From positions 13,390 to 70,170 of the forward strand of contig BRYA01000678.1 in assembly GCA_030267965.1 (NCBI GenBank): a stretch of DNA of 56,781 nt, given 5' to 3'. Shown here piece by piece: positions 22,720 to 31,725 of the stretch (positions are counted from its first letter, which is position 1; every line of letters starts with the position of its first letter). A program made the translations under genes and the position numbers. Under the pieces are notes generated by a model that searched no databases, was not told the DNA's origin, and saw only the letters and a list, made by a program, of their open reading frames with translations. The stretch comes from Triparma columacea. Lineage: Eukaryota; Sar; Bolidophyceae; Parmales; Triparmaceae.

Positions 22720-25388
22720 ATGGAACTGTGGTTCTACGCCACGCTAGTGCTGTGCACACTACTTACAGCAGATACACTGCTCACAACGACACCGCAGCGC
22801 ACCTCGAGACCCTCAATACAACCTCCACAGGTGCATCTGCCTCGGTCACTGACCTTCCGCGCTGATTTTATCTCTGCAACATTGCACTCTAGACTGGACC
22901 GCAAGCGAGGTTGCTTCAATACTGTACTTAGGTCCACCGTGGAACGGCCAGGTGCAGATGAGCTCACTGGCTTAGATAGCGAAAGACTTGGCCGAGCAAG
23001 AAGGCTTCTGAGTGATTTTAATGAGGAATTCACACCCCCTCCCCAATTTCTTCTCGCATCTAACCCCAATGATGCCCAGACGGAGCTGGAGAGGGTCGAC
23101 GTTGAGGAGAATTTTGTGTACGACGGAGTGGATATAGCTGGGGCAACTGCAAGGAGAGAGGTCGTGTCCACAAGGTGGGACAACGGGGTCAAGGTTGCCA
23201 CTCCGGTGCTCGTATACTCCCCGGACCTGTCATCTAATCGCTATTTGACGAAACCTGTCAAGTGGCTCCGTCGAAATGCTGAGATTGCTCTGCCTCTGGC
23301 AAAGTGGTTCAGCGGGGTGGTTTTGGACGTGGTGTCAGGGAAGGTAGAGGAGAGGCAGCAAAGCAGGGCGAACGAACTGTTGAAGGCTATCAACAGCCTC
23401 GGTCCTGCCATCATAAAGGGGGGTCAGGCGCTGGCGTCTCGACCGGACCTCCTCCCCAAGGTGTACCTGGACGAGCTTCAGAAGTTGCAGGACGACGTTC
23501 CAAGATTTGCTGACGATGTCGCCTTTGACATTGTCTATAACGAGCTTGGGGTTCGCTTCGACGAACTATTTGAGCTAATAGGTGACGGCCCTGTTGCCGC
23601 TGCCTCGATCGGCCAGGTATACAAAGCGAAGTTGAAGGCTACCGGAGACGTGGTGGCGATTAAAATACAGCGTCCGAACTGTGAGGAGACGATTGCCCTC
23701 GATTTGTACATATTGCGGTGGTGGAGTGGCATAGCCAATGTGATTACGCAGGGAATTTTGAAGAGGGATATTAATGTTATCAGCATCATTGACGATTTTG
23801 GGGAGCTAATTTACCGTGAAATTGACTACGTCGCCGAGGCTGCCAACGCGCAGCGTTTCAATGAGATCTACGCCTCACTAATTGACACAATCATGGTGCC
23901 CAAGGTTATAAGCGCTCTCACTACCAGCAAGGTACTCGTCATGGAGTGGGTGGACGGAGCTAGGTAAGAATATGTTAAACAGCGAGCGTCTGCCACCGCG
24001 CGCCGTCACCGCTTGATGTCACTCCAATGTTTTCACAATTTAACCCCTCTCGACTCCTCCTTACTTTTCTCGTTGCAGGCTAACAGACTCCTCCGCTCTC
24101 CAGTCGAACAATCTGGATACCGACGACTTGATCGATTCCCTCGTCCAATGCTCGGTCCGCCAGATTCTCGACAATGGCTTCTTTCACGCGGATCCTCACG
24201 CAGGAAATCTGCTCGCTGTCACGGACGATGCAGGGACACGTCTTTGCTATCTCGATTTTGGGATGATGGGTTACGCCAATGAGGAGCAGCGAAAGGGATT
24301 CCTTCTCGCTGTAGTGCACATGGTCAACCGTGACTGGAACGCCCTCGTTCTCCTGTTCCAGCAGTTGGGCTTCATTCCAGAGGGTGAAGATCTGACGGTG
24401 ATTGAGGCCGCTTTGGAGAGGGCTCTTCCCGACGTACTCAATGCCGACGTGAGCGAGCTCAACTTCAAGAATGTCATCAACAAACTCGGCGACGTCTTCT
24501 ACACCTTCCCCTTCTCCCTACCTCCCTTCTATATCTCCATCATTCGCTGTCTGGGGGTACTGGAAGGCCTTGCGATTCAGGTCGATCCAAAATTCAGGAT
24601 CATCAGCGACGCCTACCCCTATATTGCGAGCCGCCTGCTGACGGACCCGCAGCCCGACATGCAGGAGGCCCTCAAGCGACTCGCCCTTACCAAAGAGGGA
24701 GAGCTTCGTTGGGACCGTCTTGAAGGCCTCTTGCAGGAGGCGCAGGGATCGTCTGGATACGACGTCATCGTGGCATTAGAGAGCCTGAGCGAGTACCTTC
24801 TTTCGGACGAGGCAGATAGTCTTGCGATGGGGTTGGCAGACAGGATTGTGGAGCTCGTGGACAGGTGAGGAGATGCGACGAGCGAAGCGAGTCGTTGAAA
24901 GGATTGGGATCAACATGTCTTAATATTATTTATCAATTGCTAACTCCGCTCATTTCAGGCTTGGGGTGGAATCCGTCGAGTATTTCATCAACATATTTAA
25001 GGCCTTCACGATGAACGACGAGAGGTCTCTCGTGTTGGCACTGAGGGCCCTTCAGGCACAGCTGATTGCCGCCGCGGGGATGGCAGTTGCGGAGGACGTC
25101 GGAGGCGGATCTAATACGACCGTCAGCGATCTGCTTCCCGAGGCGCCAGAGACGCTCCAAAGGTTCGGCAGGATTTTGACTCTTCTTGCTGGAGGAATCG
25201 ACACCACCGAAGCGTCGGTTCAGATTTACGTCAGCAAGTACCTGCCGTTCGCCAGGAAGCTCGTCCAGAAGGAGAAGTTTAGGAAACTAAGTAGTATCGT
25301 GATTGGGAATTTGAGCGAAAGGTTCTTGAGTCGAGGGATAAGAACGGTCTTCGGGGTGGACCGGAGCAAAGAGGGTGACATAAAATAG
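22720..25388 (+). CDS. ABC1/ADCK-family atypical kinase (ABC1K), probably plastid
   Basis: Three exons (22720-23963, 24079-24864, 24959-25388), joined in phase 2 each time at Arg-Leu codons, give about 819 aa. The UbiB/ABC1 hallmarks are present: KxGQ-type motif IIKGGQALASRPDLLPKVY (~230), the A-rich loop PVAAASIGQVYKAKL (~290), VAIKIQRP, the ExD motif IYREIDYVAEAAN, catalytic HADPHAGNLL and metal-binding LCYLDFGMMGY. The hydrophobic N-terminus (LWFYATLVLCTLLTADTLL) followed by a Ser/Thr/Arg-rich region fits a signal plus transit peptide, suggesting a plastid ABC1K acting on prenyl-lipids or chlorophyll turnover. Plastid location is inference. The long helical C-terminal part has no recognised domain. 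Intron 2 carries a GCGAAGCGAGTCG motif at its donor. Confidence 0.9.
24865..24958 (+). repeat. Introner-like intron
   Basis: 94 nt. The donor side reads GTGAGGAGATGCGACGAGCG followed by AAGCGAGTCGTTGAAAG; the acceptor side reads CTCCGCTCATTTCAG. Compared with the 8263-8352 intron, the donor-side stretch GCGAGTCGNNGAAAG is nearly shared although the genes are unrelated. GAGCG near the donor can pair with CGCTC near the acceptor. Confidence 0.5.
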
Positions 25389-25455
25389 CACTGTTGTGAT
25401 TCTGTTGTAGTACGATACATACATTTGCACACATATATAAACATACACTTTGCAG

Positions 25456-26367
25456 TTAAGGCCCGCCTTTCATGAAGGATCTCCCCGTTGGCTTTGCTGG
25501 CGCGATTCCCCGAATCTCGTTAGAAGAGAGGAGGAATTTGTCTGCTGCCTTCTCAAAGTGACCGCACATAACCGACCAGCCACCACACGCCACTTCCTGA
25601 GCCTCCAGTACCGCGTGAACATTTTTGAGGCTCACGCTCAGACCCTCCAAAAACTTCCCCAAAGCCTCCCTATCAACATCTTCCTGTTTGCCCTTGCCCC
25701 CCTTCATGCCCTGCGAAAACATCACCCTTCCAGCCATCTCAGCGTTCTTCGACGCATCGGCGAGGAACTCAGGCAGAGAATTGGGGAGGTTCAGAGGAAC
25801 ATATTCCATCTCGTCTGTTATGAATGCGGCCATCTTCTCTGAACACTCCTCCAGACACACAGCACTTTCCCTGCACTCATCCCCAGCCATCTCCGCTGCA
25901 AACTTATTCCGAGTGTTTGCTCCAGCCTGAGACAGGCAATCTCCAGCATTACGAAGCGACGCTGTGGGGGGGTTGGGAGGGAGGGGGAGAAGGTGGGGGA
26001 TAAGATGTACTGAAGAACGAGAGAATCGAGCGCGCAGCGCGTGAACAGAAGGGACAAGATGTACGATATTAACTGGAGACGAGAGTATCGAGCGGCGCAG
26101 CGCGTGAACAGAAGGGACAAGATGTACGATATTAACTAGAGACGAGAGTATCGAGCGCGCAGCGCGTGAACAGAACTGGAACGTACCTCCAGCGGCAGAC
26201 AACGTTCCACCGTAGCACTCAAAAGGAGGCTCAGTCGTCAATTTGACGAGTGCTTCTCCCGATTTGGCAAGTAAAGAGCCTCCCTCCATCATCGGGATGG
26301 CAACCGGCTTTAAAACGAGCGATGAAACCGCATGAACGAGATAGAATAAGGTGAGACGGTTCAACAT
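25456..26367 (-). CDS. Secreted or membrane-anchored Cys-containing protein, unknown
   Basis: Two exons (26367-26187, 25961-25456), phase 1, about 228 aa. Residues 1-24 form a hydrophobic signal or anchor (RLTLFYLVHAVSSLVL). The remainder is Ala/Glu-rich and helical with paired cysteines (ECYGGTLSAAGG, GDECRESAVCLEECSEKMAA, VACGGWSVMCGHFEKAAD), suggesting a helical bundle held by disulfides. No known family. The intron (25962-26186) is 225 nt, contains ~62-bp tandem repeats and stays open in frame, so an unspliced form would add 75 residues. The ATG at 26367 starts the hydrophobic segment. Confidence 0.55.
   Translation of the reverse strand: MLNRLTLFYLVHAVSSLVLKPVAIPMMEGGSLLAKSGEALVKLTTEPPFECYGGTLSAAGGTFQFCSRAARSILSSLVNIVHLVPSVHALRRSILSSPVNIVHLVPSVHALRARFSRSSVHLIPHLLPLPPNPPTASLRNAGDCLSQAGANTRNKFAAEMAGDECRESAVCLEECSEKMAAFITDEMEYVPLNLPNSLPEFLADASKNAEMAGRVMFSQGMKGGKGKQEDVDREALGKFLEGLSVSLKNVHAVLEAQEVACGGWSVMCGHFEKAADKFLLSSNEIRGIAPAKPTGRSFMKGGP
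26017..26174. repeat. 62-63 bp direct tandem repeat inside an intron
   Basis: About 2.5 copies begin at 26017, 26079 and 26142. Each starts ACGAGAGTATCGAGCG, continues GCGCAGCGCGTGAACAG and (in full copies) AAGGGACAAGATGTACGA. Copies differ at only a few positions. The repeat lies wholly within intron 25962-26186. Confidence 0.85.
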
Positions 26368-26612
26368 ACGATTTATAAGGAATTTTATTGTGGACTGGTT
26401 GGCAAAATTTCTCAAGCAAAGGTAGGTAGGTAGGGACCCACGCGGGGAATACCTATGTATGTGTGTGAATCATATGGCACCCGAATTACCCAATAATTTT
26501 ATTCCAAACGCCCAAATAATTCGTATTTGACAACAACATCCTCACTGTCGTCCACCGCCCCAATTCCCAGCTCATTTTCCCTTGTCTCCTGAGCAAACAA
26601 ACCACACACAAA

Positions 26613-27224
26613 ATGTCATTCATGGACTCTCTACCAAGAATTGTTATTGCATCTACCATCCCACAGCCACAGATGCTCCTTCTTCTCCTTGCCATGGTGG
26701 TTCCTGCCCTCCTTACCTCCCTGATCCAGTATTTTTTGGGCCGCACACCATCCGAGGCTTTGGAACTGGAGGTTGACTTGAAGCTCGCCGAGAATAAGCT
26801 CTTTTCCTTAAGAAACGACAAGGCTAATCTGTCTAGGAACTTTGTGAAGATTAGTAAGCAAGAGAGGCAGGTCATTTTCTTGGCCAAAAAGAAGACGGCC
26901 GAAGAAACGGCGAGGAATACAAGGACCGCGAGCGCGGTTAAGTACGCGGGATACGTGGAGATGGCGATTGCGGGTGGTCTCATAGTTTTGACGTACAACA
27001 AGCACCTTGGGACAATCTCCCACCCTCCCCTCGACTCTCTGAGGCAATCCGCCTACCTGAAGGCCCTCGTCTTCCCCGCGCACACCTTCTTGCAGGTTAT
27101 ACCGTCCTACTTACAGAAGGAGCTTGACCTCTACGATGGTTACGGAGGGACCCTAGGCATGTTTGCCATCTACTACGCTGTGAACAAGTCCGTGAAGCGC
27201 CTCTTCAGCGTTTTAGCCTGGTAA
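26613..27224 (+). CDS. GET1/WRB-like tail-anchored protein insertion factor (candidate)
   Basis: Single exon, 203 aa. The topology matches Get1/WRB of the ER insertase for tail-anchored proteins: an N-terminal helix (MLLLLLAMVVPALLTSLIQYFL), a ~55-residue basic coiled coil (EALELEVDLKLAENKLFSLR through KQERQVIFLAKKK), then two further membrane segments (YVEMAIAGGLIVLTYN and YGGTLGMFAIYYAV). The coiled coil in such proteins receives the Get3 ATPase. Sequence similarity is modest, so other small ER three-helix proteins (TMCO1/EMC3-related) remain possible. An ATG three codons later (26622) is an alternative start. It is divergently paired with the gene at 25456-26367. Confidence 0.55.
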   Translation: MSFMDSLPRIVIASTIPQPQMLLLLLAMVVPALLTSLIQYFLGRTPSEALELEVDLKLAENKLFSLRNDKANLSRNFVKISKQERQVIFLAKKKTAEETARNTRTASAVKYAGYVEMAIAGGLIVLTYNKHLGTISHPPLDSLRQSAYLKALVFPAHTFLQVIPSYLQKELDLYDGYGGTLGMFAIYYAVNKSVKRLFSVLAW

Positions 27225-27282
27225 ACAAATCGAATTCATATGAAACAAAAGCCGGCGCCAGCATTGCTGTATCGTATTTTAT

Positions 27283-28158
27283 TTATTCGTTCCTTTCGTC
27301 CTCGTTGCCCTCCCCCCTAACTTTCTCCTCCTCCTCCCCCCCCCCCTCCTCCTCCCCCCCCCCCTCCTCCTCTTCCTCCTCATCGTCCCCCCCCTCCTCC
27401 TCTTCCTCCTCATCGTCAGTGACAATTCGCTCAAACACGCGGAAATCCCCGAAGACTTCCAGCCCGTTCCCCCCCCTGGTTATTCTCAGCCTGGCACATT
27501 CGTAGGTCGTCTCGAAAGCGGTCGAGCCGGCCAAGAGGTTGAGAGGAGGCATAGGTATATTGAACCCAAAGAGATCCTCCACCCGCACATCCCCAATGAC
27601 CAATGGCCTAGACTCATCGGCCTCACCCCCCCCTCCCTCCTCCTTCGTTATCTTCCAAATATTCGTTTCCTTTTCCTTCTCTCCATCTTTTGCCTCAGCC
27701 TTTATATCCGACAAAACCACGGACTGTAGCTCAAGGTACGTCTTCTTCAACCCCGATTGCACCGTCGACCGGGATTTATGAATAAGGGTGACCTTCTTGT
27801 TCTTCTTGGGCGAATAGATGACGTTGTCCACCCTCGTCTCACCATCTCGAACAAGCTGATAGATTTCAAGCTCGTTGAATGGAGAGTTTTCCACCAAGAA
27901 CGCGGGGGGACGGACAGGTGGGAGAATCTTCGGAGCAGTTGCCCTCAGCCTCCAGACCTGATCCCCACCGTTAAAAGTCTCCGACCCCCCAGCATTCTCA
28001 GCCTCGACAACTAACTTCTGAAGGTCCTTGACAACAGTGGGGTCCTTCACGAATGCAGAAGCCGTAGTTGGTGGACAAGAAGATAATATTTGATCCACGA
28101 ATGCACCAGTGGGTGCAACTGCGGATGCAACTACAAGGAGAAAACATCCAACTTTCAT
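27283..28158 (-). CDS. Plastid fibrillin (PAP/fibrillin)-like lipid-associated protein
   Basis: Single exon, 291 aa. The N-terminus MKVGCFLLVVASAVAPTGAF is a signal peptide ending in an ASAFAP-type motif with the key Phe, the import signal of secondary plastids. The body follows the fibrillin plan: N-terminal helix (TVVKDLQKLVVEAENAGG), DQVWRLRATAPKILPP, repeated VDNVIYS-type strands, and the C-terminal ETTYECARLRITRGGNGLEV, which matches the conserved TTYLDxxLRIxRGxxG end. Fibrillins bind lipids in plastoglobules and thylakoid margins. The last ~45 residues are an acidic Glu/Gly low-complexity tail unlike the family. Family assignment is by pattern and is moderately sure. Confidence 0.7.
   Translation of the reverse strand: MKVGCFLLVVASAVAPTGAFVDQILSSCPPTTASAFVKDPTVVKDLQKLVVEAENAGGSETFNGGDQVWRLRATAPKILPPVRPPAFLVENSPFNELEIYQLVRDGETRVDNVIYSPKKNKKVTLIHKSRSTVQSGLKKTYLELQSVVLSDIKAEAKDGEKEKETNIWKITKEEGGGGEADESRPLVIGDVRVEDLFGFNIPMPPLNLLAGSTAFETTYECARLRITRGGNGLEVFGDFRVFERIVTDDEEEEEEGGDDEEEEEEGGGEEEGGGEEEEKVRGEGNEDERNE
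27325..27417. repeat. CTC/CCC low-complexity tract coding an acidic tail
   Basis: Near-tandem units of TCCTCCTCTTCCTCCTCATC separated by poly-C runs. Read on the minus strand they encode the Glu/Gly/Asp-rich end of the fibrillin-like protein. Confidence 0.7.
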
Positions 28159-28429
28159 GACTCAGCCTCGGGAGGTCTGCAATGTAACTGAGGGCTCTAT
28201 TCGGACTCAAAAACGTAGCTTCTACGAGCACTTCACACTAATTCAAATGGTTTAGAGCAAACGAAAGGTGCGATCTTCTACAGGTAATCTGAAGAATCAC
28301 AGAAATGATCAGATAGCAATTCTCCCCTTGAGCTCTTGAGCTCAGCTGCCCAGCTGGCAAAAAAGAAACCCAACCCCTTCGTATGTCACATATACACATT
28401 GCTTATACTTTCGGGCCGGCCTCCTGAAC
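28159..28429. promoter_or_regulatory. Upstream region of the fibrillin-like gene
   Basis: 271 bp between two minus-strand genes. It contains the 5' flank of the fibrillin-like gene and the 3' flank of the DHH gene. No further coding signal. Confidence 0.4.
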
Positions 28430-30718
28430 TCAATCTTCCATGTCCATGGCTTTTAATTTCTTTCGTAGCGCCACAATTCCCTTCCTGTCTGCGATTTTAT
28501 CAGCGAACGCCTTGTTGTTGTAGTGAAGGGTGTCGTAGTACTGGTGTTGCCGAAGCATGTCTGTCCTTGTGATGAGTCCCTTGACCTTCTCCCGACCCTC
28601 GCCTCCCCCTCCTCTCCCCTCCACAACAGGTATCACCCCGACGTCCCCTTCCAGCAAGATTGTCTCCGCCTCAGACAGCGTTTGTTCTTCTCCGACCGTT
28701 CGAACGTGCTGCAGCATCCACCCCTTGACCTTGGCCCCAGCAACCTTGCCCCCGTCGCCCTTCTTTGCCGCCTTTTTCCGCTTGTTGCTCAATCGCGTCT
28801 GGGCTGCTGACAGCTCCTTGTAGGTCACCAGCCCCACTAGCCCCCCATCGTCGTCGACGACGGGTAGAGCTCTTACGTCGCTCCGCTGAAAGATTTCCTC
28901 AACGTCCTTTTCGACGCAATTCTGATTGACTATCAGAACGGGGCTCGTCATGAAGTCAGCCACCCTGGGCTGTTGGATTCCGGCGTCCTCAAGAAGCCTA
29001 TCAAGCGTGTCCTGGAGGACCCTCTTTCCCTGGGCAAAGTCGGCGAGCTTGCACGTTGCAGATGCAGCCTTAGGGTGCCCCCCCCCCCCGAAATCTTCCT
29101 CGAAGATCTTTGCTAAGTTTATCGATTTGAGGTGGAATCCGGCCTTGGCCCTACCAATTAAAATCATGGTGGCCTTGGAGCTCTCTTCCTCGTTTATCTT
29201 ATCGACTTTCTCGGCAAACTCGACAAACTCCTCGAAGCTGACCTTTCCGTCACTATTATTGTCCATATCTTTCATCATTCCTCCCACCAGCGCATCACTG
29301 GCCAGGACCCCTCCGCTCTTCAACGCTCCGCTACGACGAGGGAAGCGACGAAAGAAGGATGTTAGTTGAATGAGTCAGTGTTCCGCTCCGTTCCGCCCCC
29401 TCCCAACCCATTCGTACCTCAGTTCGTTCAGCTCCAAGTACCCACTCCCATCCACGTCCCTAGCATTAAAGCTGACCTTCAAATCCCTTAATTTCTCTGC
29501 CTTACGCCCCATCTTCCAATTGTTCCAGCCCTCGCTCGTTGGCTTCACGTCCACGAACTCTTGAGCCGCGACGTACTTCAAGCTGCTCTCCCTCTCTTGC
29601 TGATTTTTGTTCGCCTTCCCCTTCTTCCCAACGGTCTTCCCTTTTGAGTCGTAAACCACCGACATGATGAGCACGTCGCTGCTCGAAAGGTCCAGCACAT
29701 CCTTTGTCACGGCTGCGAGACCGTTTACGAATCCCTCCGCGCGAAGGAGAACTGTTGAGACGGAAGTCCCGGCAACTATGGTGGTGTTGATCTGGGAGAG
29801 AGCCTGGGTGAGCACCAGCTGCTGCTCTCCGCTAAGCGTCGCGTGGGCGTGCTCGGCGATGGCGGACTGGGAAGCCCCAGCTCTCATGGCCCAGGCGAGG
29901 GCGGTGGCATCCCTCGGAGTGGTAGAGTCAAAACAGAGGCTGCCGGTGTCGGCGTGGATCCCGAGGGCCAGGAGGGTCGCCTCCGGCGCAGTCACGTCCA
30001 TTTTGGCAGCCCTCAGCTTCTCCACAATCAGTGTGGTTACACTCCCGACCTTGTCCACCACATAGTCCTGCGATAAGCGAAGCGAATCGTGGAAAAGGGG
30101 TTGGCACGATGGTCGTAAATGATGGCAGCGGTTCGAGAATGCATGCGTCTTATATAGAAGCTGACGGAAGTGCGCGTCTCTTTTTCCTCTCTAGCTCACG
30201 TTTTGGCATCGCTTTACTCCTCATACCTACTTACCTTCACATTCTCAATATCGGTCTCCCCGTCGACGTGGTGGTCAACGACCGTAATATGCTTCGCCTT
30301 AGAAACTAGGGGCGAAGCCGGACCTATCCGCTCCAAGCGCTGGGCGTCGACCAAACNNNCCCCTGGGTAAAACAACGTATGTGGGCAGATATTCACGAGG
30401 GGTACTATAATGATTGTCAGAACTGGTATTATCTTCGTCATCATAATCCTTAAGACTTCCCTGACCACGGGGGGTAGACCACAGCTTTGCCAGCCCACAA
30501 GCCGATGCGAGACTATCGAAATCAGCTGTACAATGGGTCAGGACTACGTTGAATGGTTCAGATGAGGCTTTTTTCTCTTCTTTTCTCGCGGCTGAGGCGC
30601 CAAGCAAACTCCTGCTGTAGTATGAGGTTCGAGGAAATGAACGAAGTTGACTGATCATGTAAGGGTTCACCGTTGTTGACAACAACAACAGGAAAAACCA
30701 CGTAACATACACAGTCAT
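28430..30718 (-). CDS. DHH/DHHA1 phosphoesterase with inserted EF-hands and C-terminal CBS pair
   Basis: Three exons (30718-30235, 30067-29418, 29330-28430), about 680 aa. After a signal-like N-terminus (MTVYVTWFFLLLLSTTV), the DHH domain shows VVLTHCTADFDSLASA and VVDHH, the Mn2+-binding aspartates and histidines of RecJ/pyrophosphatase-type enzymes. DHHA1 carries FGGGGHPKAASATC. Between them lies a canonical EF-hand pair (DVDGSGYLELNE and DMDNNSDGKVSFEE). Two CBS domains follow (VADFMTSPVLIVNQN through VRALPVVDDDGGLVGLVTYK; and VKGWMLQHVRTVGEEQTL through VGVIPVV). Likely a nucleotide or cyclic-dinucleotide phosphodiesterase controlled by Ca2+ and adenylates. Three Ns at 30357-30359 interrupt exon 1 and the frames on each side fit only if the true gap is 2 modulo 3 bases. 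No nucleotidyltransferase domain is attached. Confidence 0.85.
30068..30234 (-). repeat. Introner-like intron
   Basis: 167 nt. In transcript sense the acceptor region reads CGATTCGCTTCGCTTATCG then CAG, nearly the same as the acceptor end of intron 8263-8352 (CGATTCGCTTCGCTAATCACG then CAG shifted). An AAAGCGATG element lies ~25 nt after the GTAAGT donor. Confidence 0.45.
30357..30359. other. Assembly gap (NNN)
   Basis: Three unknown bases in the first exon of the DHH gene. The coding frame differs before and after, so the stated length of 3 is not the true one. Confidence 0.95.
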
Positions 30719-30777
30719 GGATCTGTATTTGTAACTCAGAAAAGCAGGTCAAAGGAAATAAACTGCAAAAGCACGTT
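30719..30777. promoter_or_regulatory. Very short bidirectional promoter
   Basis: 59 bp between the divergent DHH phosphoesterase and membrane-protein start codons, A-rich. Confidence 0.35.
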
Positions 30778-31641
30778 ATGGGATTCGCCATAGGGTGCAT
30801 CTCAACGATACTGAGATGTATGAGTGTCGCATCTTTCATCCCATCTTTGAAATTGATTGTTGCGCGGAGACGACACTTTGAAGTGTTCATTGCGGTCCTT
30901 CAGATATTTGCAACAGTCTGTTTTGACATCACATCGGGTCTACAATTGCGTTTGTTTGGTGTCGGCCCCTCGAGCTACCACCATGTTAGCGACATCACTT
31001 CCGAGGTGAGTGATTGGCGATTTGAAGGAGGAGGTGGGGGAGGGGGGGGTGGGGGAGGTGGAGTTCGAGGTTAACAGGAGATCCCGAACCACCCTACTAC
31101 AACCACCCTGCGAAACTCACCCCCCCCACACCACAACAACCAGACATACATTTGTTTAATCTTGATTCATCTCTGTGGGTTGAGAGATGAGGAGTTGATG
31201 ATGAAGCTTCGATACACGGCGTTTGGGTTAATTTGGTTCGCCAAGTTAGGTGACGGTTGGGAGTCGATTTTTCTCGAGGCTCTCGTGCTGATGTTATTCT
31301 CGATACCCCCCCTCACCCTTCTGCTTTACTCTACGTTCAAGCCCAAGACGAAGATCAGGCACGTTCCCTTGGAGAAAACTGGCGACAACCTCATTGACGG
31401 GGCTTTCAAATTTTTGAATGGTGCGACTCGCAATCTTCCCTACGATCCTAACTCAAAGCTTTACGCCTTAGTGACCACGGTTGTGGGCCTCATTCTCCTT
31501 TATCTTGAAAACTGCATGGACAATGAAATCAAAATCTTTCATGCTTTGGCGTCCGTCAGCTTCGGCACTGGAACTTACTTCCTCTGGACTGTCCTTCCTT
31601 GCTACGAAAAAGACAATATATTGGGTTCAACTTACCGATGA
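30778..31641 (+). CDS. Multi-pass membrane protein, possibly TMEM8/MYMK-like
   Basis: Two exons (30778-31005, 31144-31641), phase 0, 241 aa. About six or seven hydrophobic segments: VASFIPSLKLIVARRRH region, VFIAVLQIFATVCFDI, TYICLILIHLCGL, LRYTAFGLIWFAK, IFLEALVLMLFSIPPLTLLL, LYALVTTVVGLILLYLE and FGTGTYFLWTVLP. The order, a SSYHHVSD sequence after helix 2 and a FHALASV sequence before the last helix recall the CREST superfamily (TMEM8/myomaker, alkaline ceramidases), whose Ser and His residues bind zinc. Not all ligands can be assigned, so treat this as a suggestion. The intron has a G-rich tract after its donor. Confidence 0.6.
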
Positions 31642-31725
31642 TCAAGTGAAATATTCTTTTAAAAAAATTGCTTTCAACTTGTTATTTGGCCGCTCTTGAC
31701 CTCCTTATGACCCCCCCCCCCCACT

